A DNA stretch of 11,000 nt from Glandiceps talaboti (taxonomy: Eukaryota > Hemichordata > Enteropneusta > Spengelidae): positions 5,907,079 through 5,918,078 of the forward strand of contig NC_135568.1 in NCBI RefSeq assembly GCF_964340395.1, in the 5' to 3' direction. The position numbers were made by a program, and so were the translations under genes. The notes beneath the pieces are model-generated. The model was not told the DNA's origin. It saw only the letters and a list, made by a program, of their open reading frames with translations, and searched no databases. Every line of letters starts with the position of its first letter. Position 1 is the stretch's first letter. This document shows, piece by piece, positions 1 through 9,294 of the stretch.

Positions 1-1029
1 TACTTTGTCAAAGAAAAGTCTGACCCACTGTATTATATGTAGGAGTCACAGTGCCCTATCATTTATAGAGAAGAAAGTTTCCTTAAATTTGCTATCAAAC
101 ACTGTGTTACTTTGAGAAAATAAACTAGCTTCACTAAATTTCTTTAGATGATGTGGATGGACATGAAACAAGCATTCCATGATAACAGAACTGTGGCAGG
201 TTCCTCACAATTTGATTTAAAAGAAATTGGTACCTGAGGCGCTAAGTTAAATAAGCGTGTACTTAAACTGTTCATATAACAGTGAATTTATTACTCTACA
301 AAAAAGTACCTTAGGATTAACGTGGCAAAGAAACAGATGTCTATGACTGGTACTATAAAATCACACATTTGTCATGAATAGGTGTAAATACGACTTGAAT
401 TTACTGTTGAGTGCAACATACATAACAAATATGCAATTTATGTGCTACATATCTTATTTGCGAAATTTGTATTGCGATTTAGACATACTAGAAATTTCCT
501 TCAGGTGACAAAACTAGACAAATATATAAAGTATAAAATGCATTATGCCGATCAGTGCCTAACGTCTATGTTATGGTAGTGTAGATATTTTCAACCAGTA
601 TACATGACACGTTTGATACGTTTCATCGGAGTTTAGTTGTAGTCATGTTCATAAGTATTCGACGGTGGCTAGATAAGACTATGCTAGACGTTGTTCAGCT
701 AATTAACATATTCGTGACGTAATTAGACTTTTTAAAGCAAATTTAGGTTGCCATGAAAACATGATAGCTACTTTTGATTCAAGAACGATACAATTTGTGG
801 CTGAGATGACCGTTAATGGTTGGAGTTACTTAGCAGAGTTTAGCCAAGGAAAACAAATCGCTGTCTAAAATGACACCTCAGAGTCTCATGTGTACTACTT
901 TATACTTTTGTATTAACAAAATACTAAACTTCAAGGTGACAACAACTGCTCTGCAACTTAGACATGTTTGACACCTAAAGTAATTACAATGTTTTGTGAA
1001 AGGACGAAATGTTTTTAAACTCGAACTAA
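1..1029. other. Non-coding AT-rich stretch
   Basis: Stops are frequent in all six frames. I see no repeat array, recognisable protein fragment, tRNA or long inverted repeat here. It is best described as intergenic or intronic DNA. Confidence 0.6.
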
Positions 1030-1165
1030 TGTTATCTGAGTCACAATCGTTCAAATCTTGCCCAATGAGTTAAACCATTCAGAAACATACGGCAGAGACG
1101 GAGCTCGAATCTGCAACCTGCAGATTCCAAGCCGGCCACTCTAACCATTCGACCATCATGACTCC
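1030..1165 (-). mobile_element. tRNA-derived SINE (degraded)
   Basis: On the minus strand positions 1162-1091 can be laid onto a tRNA. An A box, TGGTCGAATGG (1155-1145), fits the Pol III consensus TRGYNNARNNG at every position. A B-box-like GATTCGAGCTC (1111-1101) follows 33 bases later. The anticodon arm GCCGG/TCTGC pairs at four of five positions, one of them a wobble, around loop CTTGGAA, giving a pseudo-anticodon TGG (Pro-like). The T arm GCAGA/TCCGT also pairs at four of five positions. The D stem is weak and the acceptor halves (GTCATGA and CTCTGCC) do not pair, so this is not a working tRNA. The sequence running on to about 1030 is probably the tRNA-unrelated SINE body. No poly-A tail or target-site duplication is clear, so both ends are approximate. 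SINEs are copied by LINE machinery and transcribed from these internal boxes. A lone decayed tRNA pseudogene is the alternative. Confidence 0.62.
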
Positions 1166-2496
1166 ATGTAGAAGTTTAATTCTTCAATTAGTCTTCTTTC
1201 CATTAACACCTTTAACTGTTACAAGTGTTTGGAAATGAAAACAGACAGGGTCAAGATTGGCTAACCTTCTGTAATAATGTAATCTGATTTTAAAATGAAA
1301 ATACAAGTTGTCAAGCCCTCTTATTAAGTCAGAAGCAATTAAAGTTTAAAGTTTTGAATTATTCGCAGTTAATATTCTATTTAAAATCATATATGATTAT
1401 AGTCTGTCACCACTTATAAACAATAAATGTATAACTTGATGTATTTCTAATACATTTTTCTTTCACACATGACTTAATCGTAACAGTGATATAACCGGTT
1501 AACAGAAGACATGGTCGAGAAGGTGATATCTATCCAGCACACCTTATATGTGCACAACGTAGTATGGAGAATTCACTTTGCTTTAAATCGCTCTTGAAAG
1601 TAAATTGAATACGTGCGCTCATAAAACTTTGAAATTGCAGTTTAATCCTATTTGAAAGGCTATCTATACCACCTGCCATTTGTAGAGCTACACGCAAATC
1701 ATGAGTTTTACCGAATCACGTTTCTGACTCGTACAACCTTGGTAAGTCAAGAATACTAATTGTTCGAACATCCTCACACAAGAATCAAACATGACGATGA
1801 TGATGGAGATTTTACGCAATGAACCACGTTGGTTACTTGCTAATAGCAATAGATAGTTGTATACACAGGTTATTCATTGGGTCCAACTTCTATTTTAATA
1901 GTAATATTACTATGGAAGGTTTCACTGCATGTCACAGTGTAAAAGCCCCTACAGCTGTAATCTAATACGACGTCACTAAGACGCATACAGGTTCATCTCC
2001 TGAAAGCTTGTGCTACACTGATAAGCTGTATCAACTACATGACCGATTCGAATTCCAAGCAAATCTTTCATATTAGATGCGTGTTAAATGTCACGCAACA
2101 CATCTTCCGGTAAAAGAGAAGAGAATCTCAAACAACCAAACAAAAACCCCGCCCCGAAATATGCATTCCTAAAGTAAACTGATAAATCTGGTTTAATGGC
2201 TGGATTGGGATTAAAATTTGGGTGTGAAAGCATTTTTGGCAGAACGATAGAAAAACTGGTTTGGAATAAAACAATGATATCCAATCCTTCTGACTCTGAT
2301 AAGGTAACACTCATGCGATGGCATTGAAACATGGCCCTTTAAATGGATGACTACCGACTGATATATCAAAAAACGAATAACATGAGATGATATAGCTAAC
2401 TCTATTTAAAATCTCAAAGTAATATCTAGACAGAAATAACATACTCTCCTGGTGTGTCATGTTTGAAACAGCTGTTGACTCGAACACTTACAAATA
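1166..2496. other. Non-coding AT-rich stretch with one chance-level open frame
   Basis: No recognisable gene. The only open frame of note is on the minus strand (2332-2084), 82 codons from an ATG. It has no recognisable domain and no supporting splice or promoter context. A small stem (CACTG/CAGTG) lies near 1924-1940. I see no dispersed-repeat signature. Confidence 0.5.
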
Positions 2497-2510
2497 CCCC
2501 CCCCCCCCCC
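2497..2510 (+). repeat. Poly-C run, C14
   Basis: Fourteen consecutive C residues follow AAATA. It is a mononucleotide microsatellite (G14 on the other strand). Its length is likely to vary between individuals and to be unreliable in sequencing. Confidence 0.95.
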
Positions 2511-3097
2511 AGCAGTAACGCCCAGTGGACCAAAGGTGACGAAAGGAATTATATCGATAAAGCAGTTTTTCTATTTGTATTTTTTTCCAAATCAGGAGAC
2601 AGACCAAACAGTTGTTAAATTAAAAAAAAATAGAGTATTAATAACATCGTTTTGAAATATTCACACCACATGTTGCAGGTATTAGTCTTTCATGTTACGT
2701 AATCGTATCACGCCATTATTTGTATATTTAATTGAAACAATAAATATACCTATACAAGTATACACTTGTATGTTTATACTAACATTGGGAAAGAATACAA
2801 AAAAACTAGTCGACAATTATGTAAGCATGGATACCATTCCTTTAGTTGCCTTTATTTGTGCGAAAGTAAATATGTCATATGTAAATAAAGCAATACAAAT
2901 CTATTTATGTCAGTTTCTGATGGAACCCAATTGTTTTAATGACTTGTTGTGGTAAAACAATTGTAACAGCATACCATGATAATAAAAGAATGAACAAGGT
3001 GTGACAAACAATATACGAAAACACAATGTGTGAAAAAGCAACCACACGTCAATAGAACTGAGGCAGTCATGAGAGACTTGAATCATATTACATTAAC
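2511..3097. other. Non-coding stretch before the TTGG/TTGA array
   Basis: AT-rich with no recognisable gene. An 87-codon ATG-initiated frame (2692-2955, plus) is present. Its codons are AT-driven (many Ile, Tyr, Asn), it shows no motif, and it is about the size expected by chance in this composition. Confidence 0.5.
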
Positions 3098-3193
3098 TTG
3101 GTTGCTTGGTTGGTTGGTTGGTTGGCTGGTTGGTTGGTTGGTTGGTTGGTTGGTTGGTTGGTTGGTTGGTTGGTTGGTTGGTTGGTTGGTTGG

Positions 3194-3289
<96 letters not shown>
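3098..3289 (+). repeat. Compound tetranucleotide microsatellite (TTGG)24-(TTGA)24
   Basis: From 3098 to 3193 there are 24 tetramers of TTGG with two variants: TTGC at unit 2 and CTGG at unit 8. At 3194 the unit changes to TTGA and stays perfect for 24 copies to 3289. The register never breaks across the junction, so the two blocks differ only at the fourth base of the unit (G or A). This suggests one ancestral array in which a point-mutated unit was amplified by replication slippage. The complementary strand is (TCAA)/(CCAA). The GG-TT-GG spacing could in principle stack as two-tetrad G-quadruplexes. It has no coding role. Confidence 0.97.
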
Positions 3290-3292
<3 letters not shown>

Positions 3293-3715
3293 AATTTATG
3301 TCGACATTGTTATTACCTTACATCTACACCACTATACATCCGTTCTTTTCAACAAGAAAGCGTAAATGAAACCGTAAATTACATGATATACGAAAAATAA
3401 ATTTTGCGCGCGTTGGAATTAATTTGTATTTCCTGTTTTCGAACAAGAAATGAAGTCTACTAAATAGTTTCAATCTATCAAGAGACACGGAATGTAAGGA
3501 TGGAATACATTAATCACGATTGATTATTGTAGTGGTTACACGATCAGTAAATTGATTAGTAGGATGACTAATATTCGATACACTTTTTAACAAATGTAAA
3601 AAGCGTTGGTTTGGCCAAACTGTATACTCCCCACCCTCCGTTTAGTGCCATTTATGACACGATTGTGTACTCCAGATGGACTTGACAATATTGGCAATTC
3701 TTAACAGAAATCATA
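3290..3715. other. Non-coding AT-rich stretch
   Basis: No open frame of note. A small TTTGGCCAAA palindrome lies near 3610. Nothing else is recognised. Confidence 0.5.
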
Positions 3716-3763
3716 CAATATTGCATCTTTGTTCTCATTAGGAGAACAAACAATGCTTTATTG
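3716..3763. repeat. Imperfect hairpin, about 21-bp arms
   Basis: The arms 3716-3736 and 3742-3763 pair as CAATA, a 2-base mismatch, GCAT, a small bulge, then a perfect 9-bp TTTGTTCTC/GAGAACAAA, closing on a 5-base loop (ATTAG). The loop is too short for a typical animal pre-miRNA. A tiny fold-back remnant or a chance structure are both possible. Confidence 0.6.
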
Positions 3764-4415
3764 AAAATTACAATTGCAACTAATTAAGACGCTTACGAAT
3801 TTAATCCTAGTCTGGTAACATAACGCATGTAATGGAAAGACATATTGCTGACGAACGTACATTGTATGGTTGACGATGTAAATTCCTCATCTTGAAATTA
3901 ATGAACATGCAATCTAGTATTCAAAGTAGTTAAAGTTTGTAATGAAGTGATAGAGATTTATTAAATGAAATGTTTGGGTAACATTGTTTGAATACACTTT
4001 GCAAAATCGTACAAAACGTAGACTACATGTCGTCCGCATGTTTACCTCTGCTGTCGCTGGCCCAGCCGTTGCTTTAACCAAACATCAAAGTTTGTCTTGC
4101 ATGTTGTTTTAATGTGAACATCGTTACGCCAATACATGTCATGAAACATTTCAATCAATCTTAACATATAAAAAAATAATGGAAGAGTCATACACGATGC
4201 TGCATTCAACCGCTTTAGTTCTCCATGCACTGATTTTGTTCGTTAAAGTTATTTACACGTTTCTGAATAACTATATACCATAGACTTTGCTTTTCATGTA
4301 CAAATATATCCATCAAATAAGTCTGCTCGCTAATTCTAGCGTTAAATTAGCTTGAAAAACAATATGACTACATGGTGGGAAAACACGAATATGACTGATA
4401 GGATAAAGATCTTAC
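3764..4415. other. Non-coding stretch with one weak minus-strand open frame
   Basis: The minus frame 4230-4042 opens with ATG and runs 62 codons, with no domain I recognise. A possible donor (AG|GTAAAC) sits at its end and a weak AG lies just before its start. This is not enough to call an exon. The rest is AT-rich with no signal. Confidence 0.4.
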
Positions 4416-4606
4416 CTGTCCCTGGAGGAAGTGTTCGCCCTGTTACGATACGTTTGACAAACAAGGAAGTGAGTCTTTGTACACATGCGACATTCAGATA
4501 CGAGAGCCAGGAAACAGACACTAACAGGGCGATACCATTATTATGGTAATTGTGTGGGACTGGTATCAGAAGCCAAGTGCATATTAATCACACCCCTTTG
4601 CACAAT
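4416..4606 (-). CDS. Candidate exon or exon remnant, membrane anchor plus Leu-Pro-Pro-Gly motif
   Basis: This is an unrecognised, tentative coding segment. The frame is open from after a TGA (4609-4607) to beyond 4416, where CAG|GTAAGA (4418-4410) is a perfect nine-base splice donor. Just before the donor the frame reads as a hydrophobic stretch (GIALLVSVSWLSYL, then NVACV), a basic linker (VKRIVTGR) and TLPPGT. This order resembles the N-terminus of microsomal cytochromes P450, where a signal anchor is followed by a basic stretch and a proline-rich PPG hinge. No further P450 exon is visible in the window. There is no in-frame ATG: the nearest ATG (4534-4532) is one base out of frame and hits TAG after five codons. 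So it is an internal exon, a frameshifted remnant, or chance. A possible acceptor AG lies near 4563. Base composition is less AT-rich than the surroundings. Confidence 0.25.
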
Positions 4607-4734
4607 TCACTCAATATGCCTAATAGTGTAGTTTCAGCCAATATTACAACATTCTAAAACATTCTTCTAACATTTAAAAAAAATCAACGAGTTTAAATTG
4701 CCACGAAACTTTCTACTGTACAGCATATTCATGA

Positions 4735-4968
4735 TCAGCACACCCAAATGCGAATGGTTTAAAACCTGTGTCATTGGCGGATGTAAACGTGGTTTATATC
4801 AATTCTACCAGTGTCCGATCGCCGCTTGTTAATGATTGCGAATTACCGGCTGTTGCTAATTCGTATTCCCGTGTTCTGTTTACGTTTGCGACGAACTTCG
4901 CACTTTACGGTCATTTGGCTGGAAGATATTTAATAGGCGTGAATTGCTGCCACAGTAGACCCACCTGA
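4735..4968 (+). CDS. Coding-like open frame without ATG, product unknown
   Basis: No family is recognised. Seventy-seven codons are open between TGA (4732-4734) and TGA (4966-4968), with no internal ATG start. About a third of the codons begin with G (GCG, GAT, GTA, GTG, GTT, GCT, GGT, GGC...) although G is far rarer in the surrounding DNA. That bias is typical of real coding sequence. The stretch is also less AT-rich than its flanks. A possible acceptor AG occurs at about 4737-4738 (GATCAG|CA), with a mediocre pyrimidine tract. It faces away from the candidate exon at 4606-4416, with about 130 bases between them. It could be an exon of an unknown gene, a fragment of a decayed mobile element, or a compositional accident. 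Confidence 0.18.
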   Translation, partial: SAHPNANGLKPVSLADVNVVYINSTSVRSPLVNDCELPAVANSYSRVLFTFATNFALYGHLAGRYLIGVNCCHSRPT

Positions 4969-6098
4969 TCCGTTCTTGCAATGTTTGATCTCACAAATTT
5001 AAAAGTGTAAGAAATCGTTTTGTAGCGTGATATACACGCAATATACGATTTCAGAGTGCAGATTGTCAATATCCAGCCCAAGAGTGACTGAATACACATT
5101 GCCCATGTAAATGCCCAACTTTATGATAAATCAATTTTTTAACAAAATAACTGAAAACGTATTAAACGTTGCATACACAGAAATCGAACGCATGAACGCA
5201 TGATTAGTAAAAAAAACATTTCTATACATAATTCATGGGTCAGAGCAGAAATTAGGACAGCTTCGAAATCAACTGCCGAAATGTGCAAACATTATATCCG
5301 TAATTATAGTGTTGGGATACTACAATTTAATGAGATAGCAATAATAAGTTCTTTCTCTTTGAAACCACTTGTCTGAGTAGTACACAGAACTTGCAGTAAG
5401 TGTTCCCTAGATATCAATGTTGGACAAAAATCTCAGTATTCTAGTGAAAATGAAAAAAACATCCATTTCTTTGATCATTTCAGATCGAAATTCATATGCT
5501 ACTATATTGGTTTGAAAACGATATTTGGCTCGGTCTACACAAACTAAGCGAAATACTAAAAACATTCAATAATCCTGTGCTTATCTGAAAGTAGAGTGGA
5601 GAATCGTACTAAGGAGGAACTTATAGTTACATGTGTAATATACAATAGCAGCATAATTACGGTTGTCTATGATCAGTCACTCGTTCCCGCTATATTTCGT
5701 ACAATGTGTTCAAAGAATGTTGTTTTTATCACCCTGGCAACAATGATCGATCTACTCATAAAGAATGTCCTCAAAACTACTCTCTATGTTATTTCTTTTG
5801 GAAAGATTGACCAAACCATGACATTATGAATCGTCATATCATATTTTTTAAGCTCTGTATTTAATGTATGATGTAAAACGAGATGCCCTTCGATGGATGT
5901 CAAAATTACGAATATACATGATTTCAAATACATAGGTTTATCCGTCGGTTGATTTACCTTATATACATTGAGTATGGGTAGATTATGTTTTATTTCACGA
6001 ACATAATGCCACGATTTGAGCCTGGCATGTTATTTTCAACAACTGAAACGTCATTTTCCAAAACCGGCACCGCAAGACTCGGCAGTTCATACTGTTAA
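4969..6098. other. Non-coding AT-rich stretch
   Basis: No recognisable gene, repeat array or mobile element. A 77-codon frame (5596-5829, plus) starts only at GTG, which is not a normal start in animals. It has no domain and looks like a chance frame. Confidence 0.55.
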
Positions 6099-6128
6099 CA
6101 GACAAGGAAAGAGTGTTTTCCTTGTCTG
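6099..6128. repeat. Perfect 12-bp inverted repeat with 6-base loop
   Basis: CAGACAAGGAAA (6099-6110) is followed by GAGTGT and then its exact reverse complement TTTCCTTGTCTG (6117-6128). A third partial copy of the arm (CCTTGTCT) recurs at about 6144-6151. In RNA this would fold into a tight stem-loop. No T-run or gene context suggests a terminator, and a function cannot be assigned. Confidence 0.75.
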
Positions 6129-6289
6129 CTTACTGTATGGCACCTTGTCTAATACCGTGACTGAACTACACGTAACCCAATGATTTGTTTGCTGTAGATT
6201 TGGAACACCCAAAGTGTAATTTCTAGCGACTGTAGAGGCGTAAAATCCGCTTGAATGTCTGATGTTTATCATGCTTCATTGCTTATTGT

Positions 6290-6326
6290 TCACCTGGTAA
6301 GTCAACCGATTAGGTTCGCCAGGTGA
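6290..6326. repeat. Nested hairpin carrying paired E-boxes
   Basis: TCACCTGG (6290-6297) pairs exactly with CCAGGTGA (6319-6326). Inside the loop AACC and GGTT form a second short stem around GATTA. Each outer arm contains an E-box (CACCTG, CAGGTG), and a third one (CAGCTG, 6332-6337) follows. E-boxes are bound by bHLH and zinc-finger repressors in animals. Regulatory use here is only a possibility. Confidence 0.5.
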
Positions 6327-6337
6327 TAAAACAGCTG

Positions 6338-6640
6338 CTATACACGAAGCGGAAGTGGGTTGTTAATTTATCAATTTTAGGAAATACGAGTGCATAAACT
6401 TCATTGGTAAACGCGTGCCAACAAGAGGTATGCTAAAGTAAGACAAAATAGATGATTGAATGTGTATTGTTTAAGCATATCCACTTCAAAATGTCGTTTA
6501 CTTATCTCGCCTTTGAAATATTTATCTTGACTATTGATGAATCGTCCACATTTATGTTTTATTAATTTCGCCAAAAAAGAGATCACAGTAATGTTAGTGT
6601 TCACATATACTGGTAAGAGACGGTAAGGAAAAGCAATAGG
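6338..6640. other. Non-coding AT-rich stretch
   Basis: Nothing recognised. The minus-strand frame that runs through it is an extension of the frame created by the adjacent CAGA repeat. Confidence 0.6.
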
Positions 6641-6851
<211 letters not shown>

Positions 6852-6852
6852 G

Positions 6853-8273
6853 TGTTTGTTTGATGCGTATACATTGCTTGGGGTATTTTGCACTCTCGTC
6901 ACGGAATAATTGAATGCCGTTTCATTCTTCATCAGAAGATCATTGAGTTGGATATAGTTCTATGAAATCAATAATCTTTCATGTACTACACGCCAAATAG
7001 TAAAAGCCTAACGACATCGCGCAAACATGTTCTCCTGAAAACCGTACATTAACAACAATTACACAAGACATTGCTACATTCAATAAATTAAGCAGAATCA
7101 CTAATACTAAGAAGTTGACGACAACACCATTAGGCTAGATTACGAAGCAAAGCGTTTCTAACTCGTTTTGAAATACACAATTGATTTATTCACGCTTATC
7201 GCCTTCACATAGGAGACACCACATTGATGTCACAACCTTCTCAAATTATACGGACGCCCATGAAGACACTCTGATCAGATATTCGTTATTTTTTCATTAC
7301 GTAGCGAAATATATCTTTTTCATAATTTGCAGTTTGTTAACACCAAATGTAATTGGAAGCTGACCCCTTTTAAAGTGATGCATCACCTAGAGAAGCTATC
7401 ACGGTGCCCGTAATAACATTTCATCTGTCATATTAGTAATTAAAAGAGTCGTTTACTTTCGAACGGGAATAATTGGAAATACGGTATCAGACCCCTCTCT
7501 TTATTGGACAAATATTGAAGTAAAGGGCACAATCATTATAAAGAATTCGATATTACATATTTGAAATATATTTTCTATAGACTATCAACTGGTAAAAAAT
7601 GAGTTGGGATTATTTTTAGTGAATCATTATGATTCTCAAGGAAGGACATTGTTAGTAACCATTGACAAATTCTATATTCTGTCCTAGTTCTGATCATTCC
7701 ATGCATATATTGCCGACATGCATATGCATTAATACCGTGTACGATTAAACTAATATGATCCTAATTTGTTGAATCATGTTTTTTTGAGTGGGTGGGTTGA
7801 TTTTAACAGGTTGGTTTGGTTTCAGAATATCACCGTAACCGTAATCCTTACTGAGTCCTATATCACGCAGCATGCCTTAACATATATCAACATAACATGC
7901 CTTGGACACTGTGCTAACTTTAACTTTTCGCGTGATGATTTACTTAGCTCTCCTTCAATTTGACGTGGGAGTATACTTGAAAACAGAAGGATTATAAACT
8001 TCTCTAAGGAATATTTTTTGTGTGTTTTGTTTACAATAATAGCTTCCCATCAAACAACGGAATAACTTTGTGACAATAATCTCGTCATATATTCAAATAA
8101 GTTATGTTTGTCGTCGTTCCTGAGTAAACACGCCAAAATGCCCTCAGCGGTCTATTAACACAACACATGTGCACTGTCTTTTGTGATTTTGATAAAAATA
8201 CAATCAAGCATTCTCGTATAGAGAAAGTGACATGTAGAGTTCTTTTCATTTCTCTTTCATCATATATACACAT
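6853..8273. other. Non-coding AT-rich stretch
   Basis: No gene, array or recognisable element in about 1.4 kb. A reasonable acceptor-like string (TTGGTTTGGTTTCAG, ending near 7826) precedes a 45-codon open stretch ending at TGA near 7963. There is no known motif and no coding-like codon bias, so I do not call an exon. Confidence 0.5.
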
Positions 8274-8276
8274 GTA

Positions 8277-8339
8277 TATATATAGTGCTTTCCAAGCTGA
8301 TTGAACACTGCTTGGCGAAAGAATGAAACTCTATGTATA
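8277..8339. repeat. Interrupted stem-loop next to TA-rich tracts
   Basis: The inner arms CTTTCCAAGC (8288-8297) and GCTTGGCGAAAG (8310-8321) pair with a two-base GC bulge around a 12-base loop. The outer arms TATATATAG (8277-8285) and CTATGTATA (8331-8339) pair fully if one G-U pair is allowed. An internal loop separates the two stems. It could be the remains of a small TA-flanked fold-back element or a structured transcript. There is no direct evidence for either. Confidence 0.4.
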
Positions 8340-8352
8340 ATATATATATATA
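8340..8352 (+). repeat. Short (AT)n tract
   Basis: A 13-base alternating AT run, with similar shorter runs at 8261-8285. It is simple-sequence DNA. Confidence 0.85.
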
Positions 8353-8353
8353 G

Positions 8354-8598
8354 ACCGTACAGATACAGATATTTCTTTTTCATTGTGCATTTCGATAGCT
8401 TTTCATAACTTTTCTACTTTCAATACAGTATTCAAATATGTATAACATTTGTAATTACTATATCAACCTTTAGCTCGGAGAATATGAAATTGTTGATGTT
8501 ATTTAACCTGTATATTGTTGCTTGTTAACTATACTATGGATTATTTACTTACAATCCTGTGTGTTTTCATTACCACATGTTTCTGTCAGAGTAAATCA
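8354..8598. other. Non-coding stretch downstream of the LINE fragment
   Basis: In the minus-strand orientation this is where the rest of the LINE (the remaining endonuclease motifs and the reverse transcriptase) should follow. I cannot read any of it, so the element is truncated or too decayed here. Confidence 0.45.
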
Positions 8599-9139
8599 TC
8601 AATAAGTGTCCCTATATATGATACCCATAGTAATTTCATTTGAGCCAATATTGAGTTTTACCCAAAGGGACTGTGAATATGCAATACTAATATTATCAAT
8701 GATTTCGTATTCAATGGATGTATGGAACGAGGCACCAACACCATCTCCATACTGGCCAGGTTGCCTTTGTTTTTAAATAAATCTATAAACTGATATGTTA
8801 TATACATATAATGGTTTTCTACTGATATAGCTATAACCTGGAACGTTGTCTGTGGAATATTATTCATCAGGAACACCATATCCTCAAAGTTTTGCTCAAT
8901 GATCGAATACTGAAGTGTAGAAGGTTGAAGCTATGCTTTGAGTGCGATACCGAATAGTGTATATTAAGATCATCCACTGAATATGAGTTACATTTAAATT
9001 TATGAACAGTTTCTAAATCAGCGTCTGTAGGGAACCAAGACATTATGAAATAACATGTTTCAAATTCAGTAATTATGAATGACAGAATACAGTTACTGAA
9101 TTCGATGAAGGTCAGCTGTTGAATTGATGCGATAGTGTT
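8599..9139 (-). pseudogene. LINE (non-LTR retrotransposon) ORF2 fragment, AP-endonuclease domain, frameshifted
   Basis: This is the N-terminal part of a retrotransposon polyprotein, whose endonuclease nicks target DNA to prime reverse transcription. It reads in three frames. Frame 1 is open from 9139, with a possible ATG at 9043, through CNSYSVDD to LLHFSIRSLSK (8923-8891). Frame 2 follows after a shift near 8888: VFLMNNIPQ, then VIAIS (8837-8823), then YQFIDLFKNK. Frame 3 follows after a second shift near 8754: GDGVG, SLWVKL (8670-8653) and MGIIYRD (8628-8608), ending at TGA 8601-8599. These match in order the conserved blocks of LINE endonucleases: (H/N)xNxRSL, VIAxSETW, GGGVxxYV, SLWxE, IxIGxIYR. 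The metal-binding Asn of the first block is Ser, and the ETW of the second is replaced by VEN, so it is inactive. No reverse transcriptase follows. The style resembles CR1/L2-type LINEs, but the clade is a guess. Confidence 0.85.
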
Positions 9140-9246
9140 TTACGCCTTTGTCTTTCCTGGTGTACATACTCCCATTATATGTCCAGATGAACTTCCATCT
9201 AGCTTGCTTACGTTTCTTTATTTACTTTAGAGCGAGTTGTTTATTA

Positions 9247-9292
9247 TTTGTTTTTGTTTTTCTGTTTTGTTTTGTTTGTTTGTTTGTGTGTT

Positions 9293-9294
<2 letters not shown>
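9247..9294 (+). repeat. T-rich TTTG/TTTTG tract
   Basis: A pyrimidine-heavy run of TTTTG and TTTG units leads directly into the TG array. It is probably a degenerate microsatellite that grades into the TG repeat. Confidence 0.75.

Noticed and set aside
1091-1162. Functional tRNA-Pro gene
   Set aside because: The acceptor stem does not pair and the D stem is poor, so only a tRNA-derived repeat head is supported.
2041-2060. GATTCGAATTCC resembling a Pol III B box
   Set aside because: No A box at suitable spacing on either strand. The match is helped by the palindromic TTCGAA/GAATTC sequence.
2084-2332. 82-codon ATG frame on the minus strand
   Set aside because: No recognisable domain, no splice or promoter context, and a length compatible with chance.
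2692-2955. 87-codon ATG frame on the plus strand
   Set aside because: AT-driven amino-acid composition and no motif. It is not distinguishable from a chance frame.
3098-3289. CRISPR array or telomeric repeat
   Set aside because: There are no spacers between units, and the tetramers are simple-sequence microsatellite units and not telomere-type repeats.
5596-5829. 77-codon plus-strand frame with hydrophobic stretches
   Set aside because: It begins only at GTG, shows no coding-like codon bias and no known motif.
7826-7963. Possible terminal exon after an acceptor-like TTTGGTTTCAG
   Set aside because: The acceptor is plausible, but the 45 codons have no G-initial bias and no family resemblance, and no matching donor-linked exon is seen upstream.
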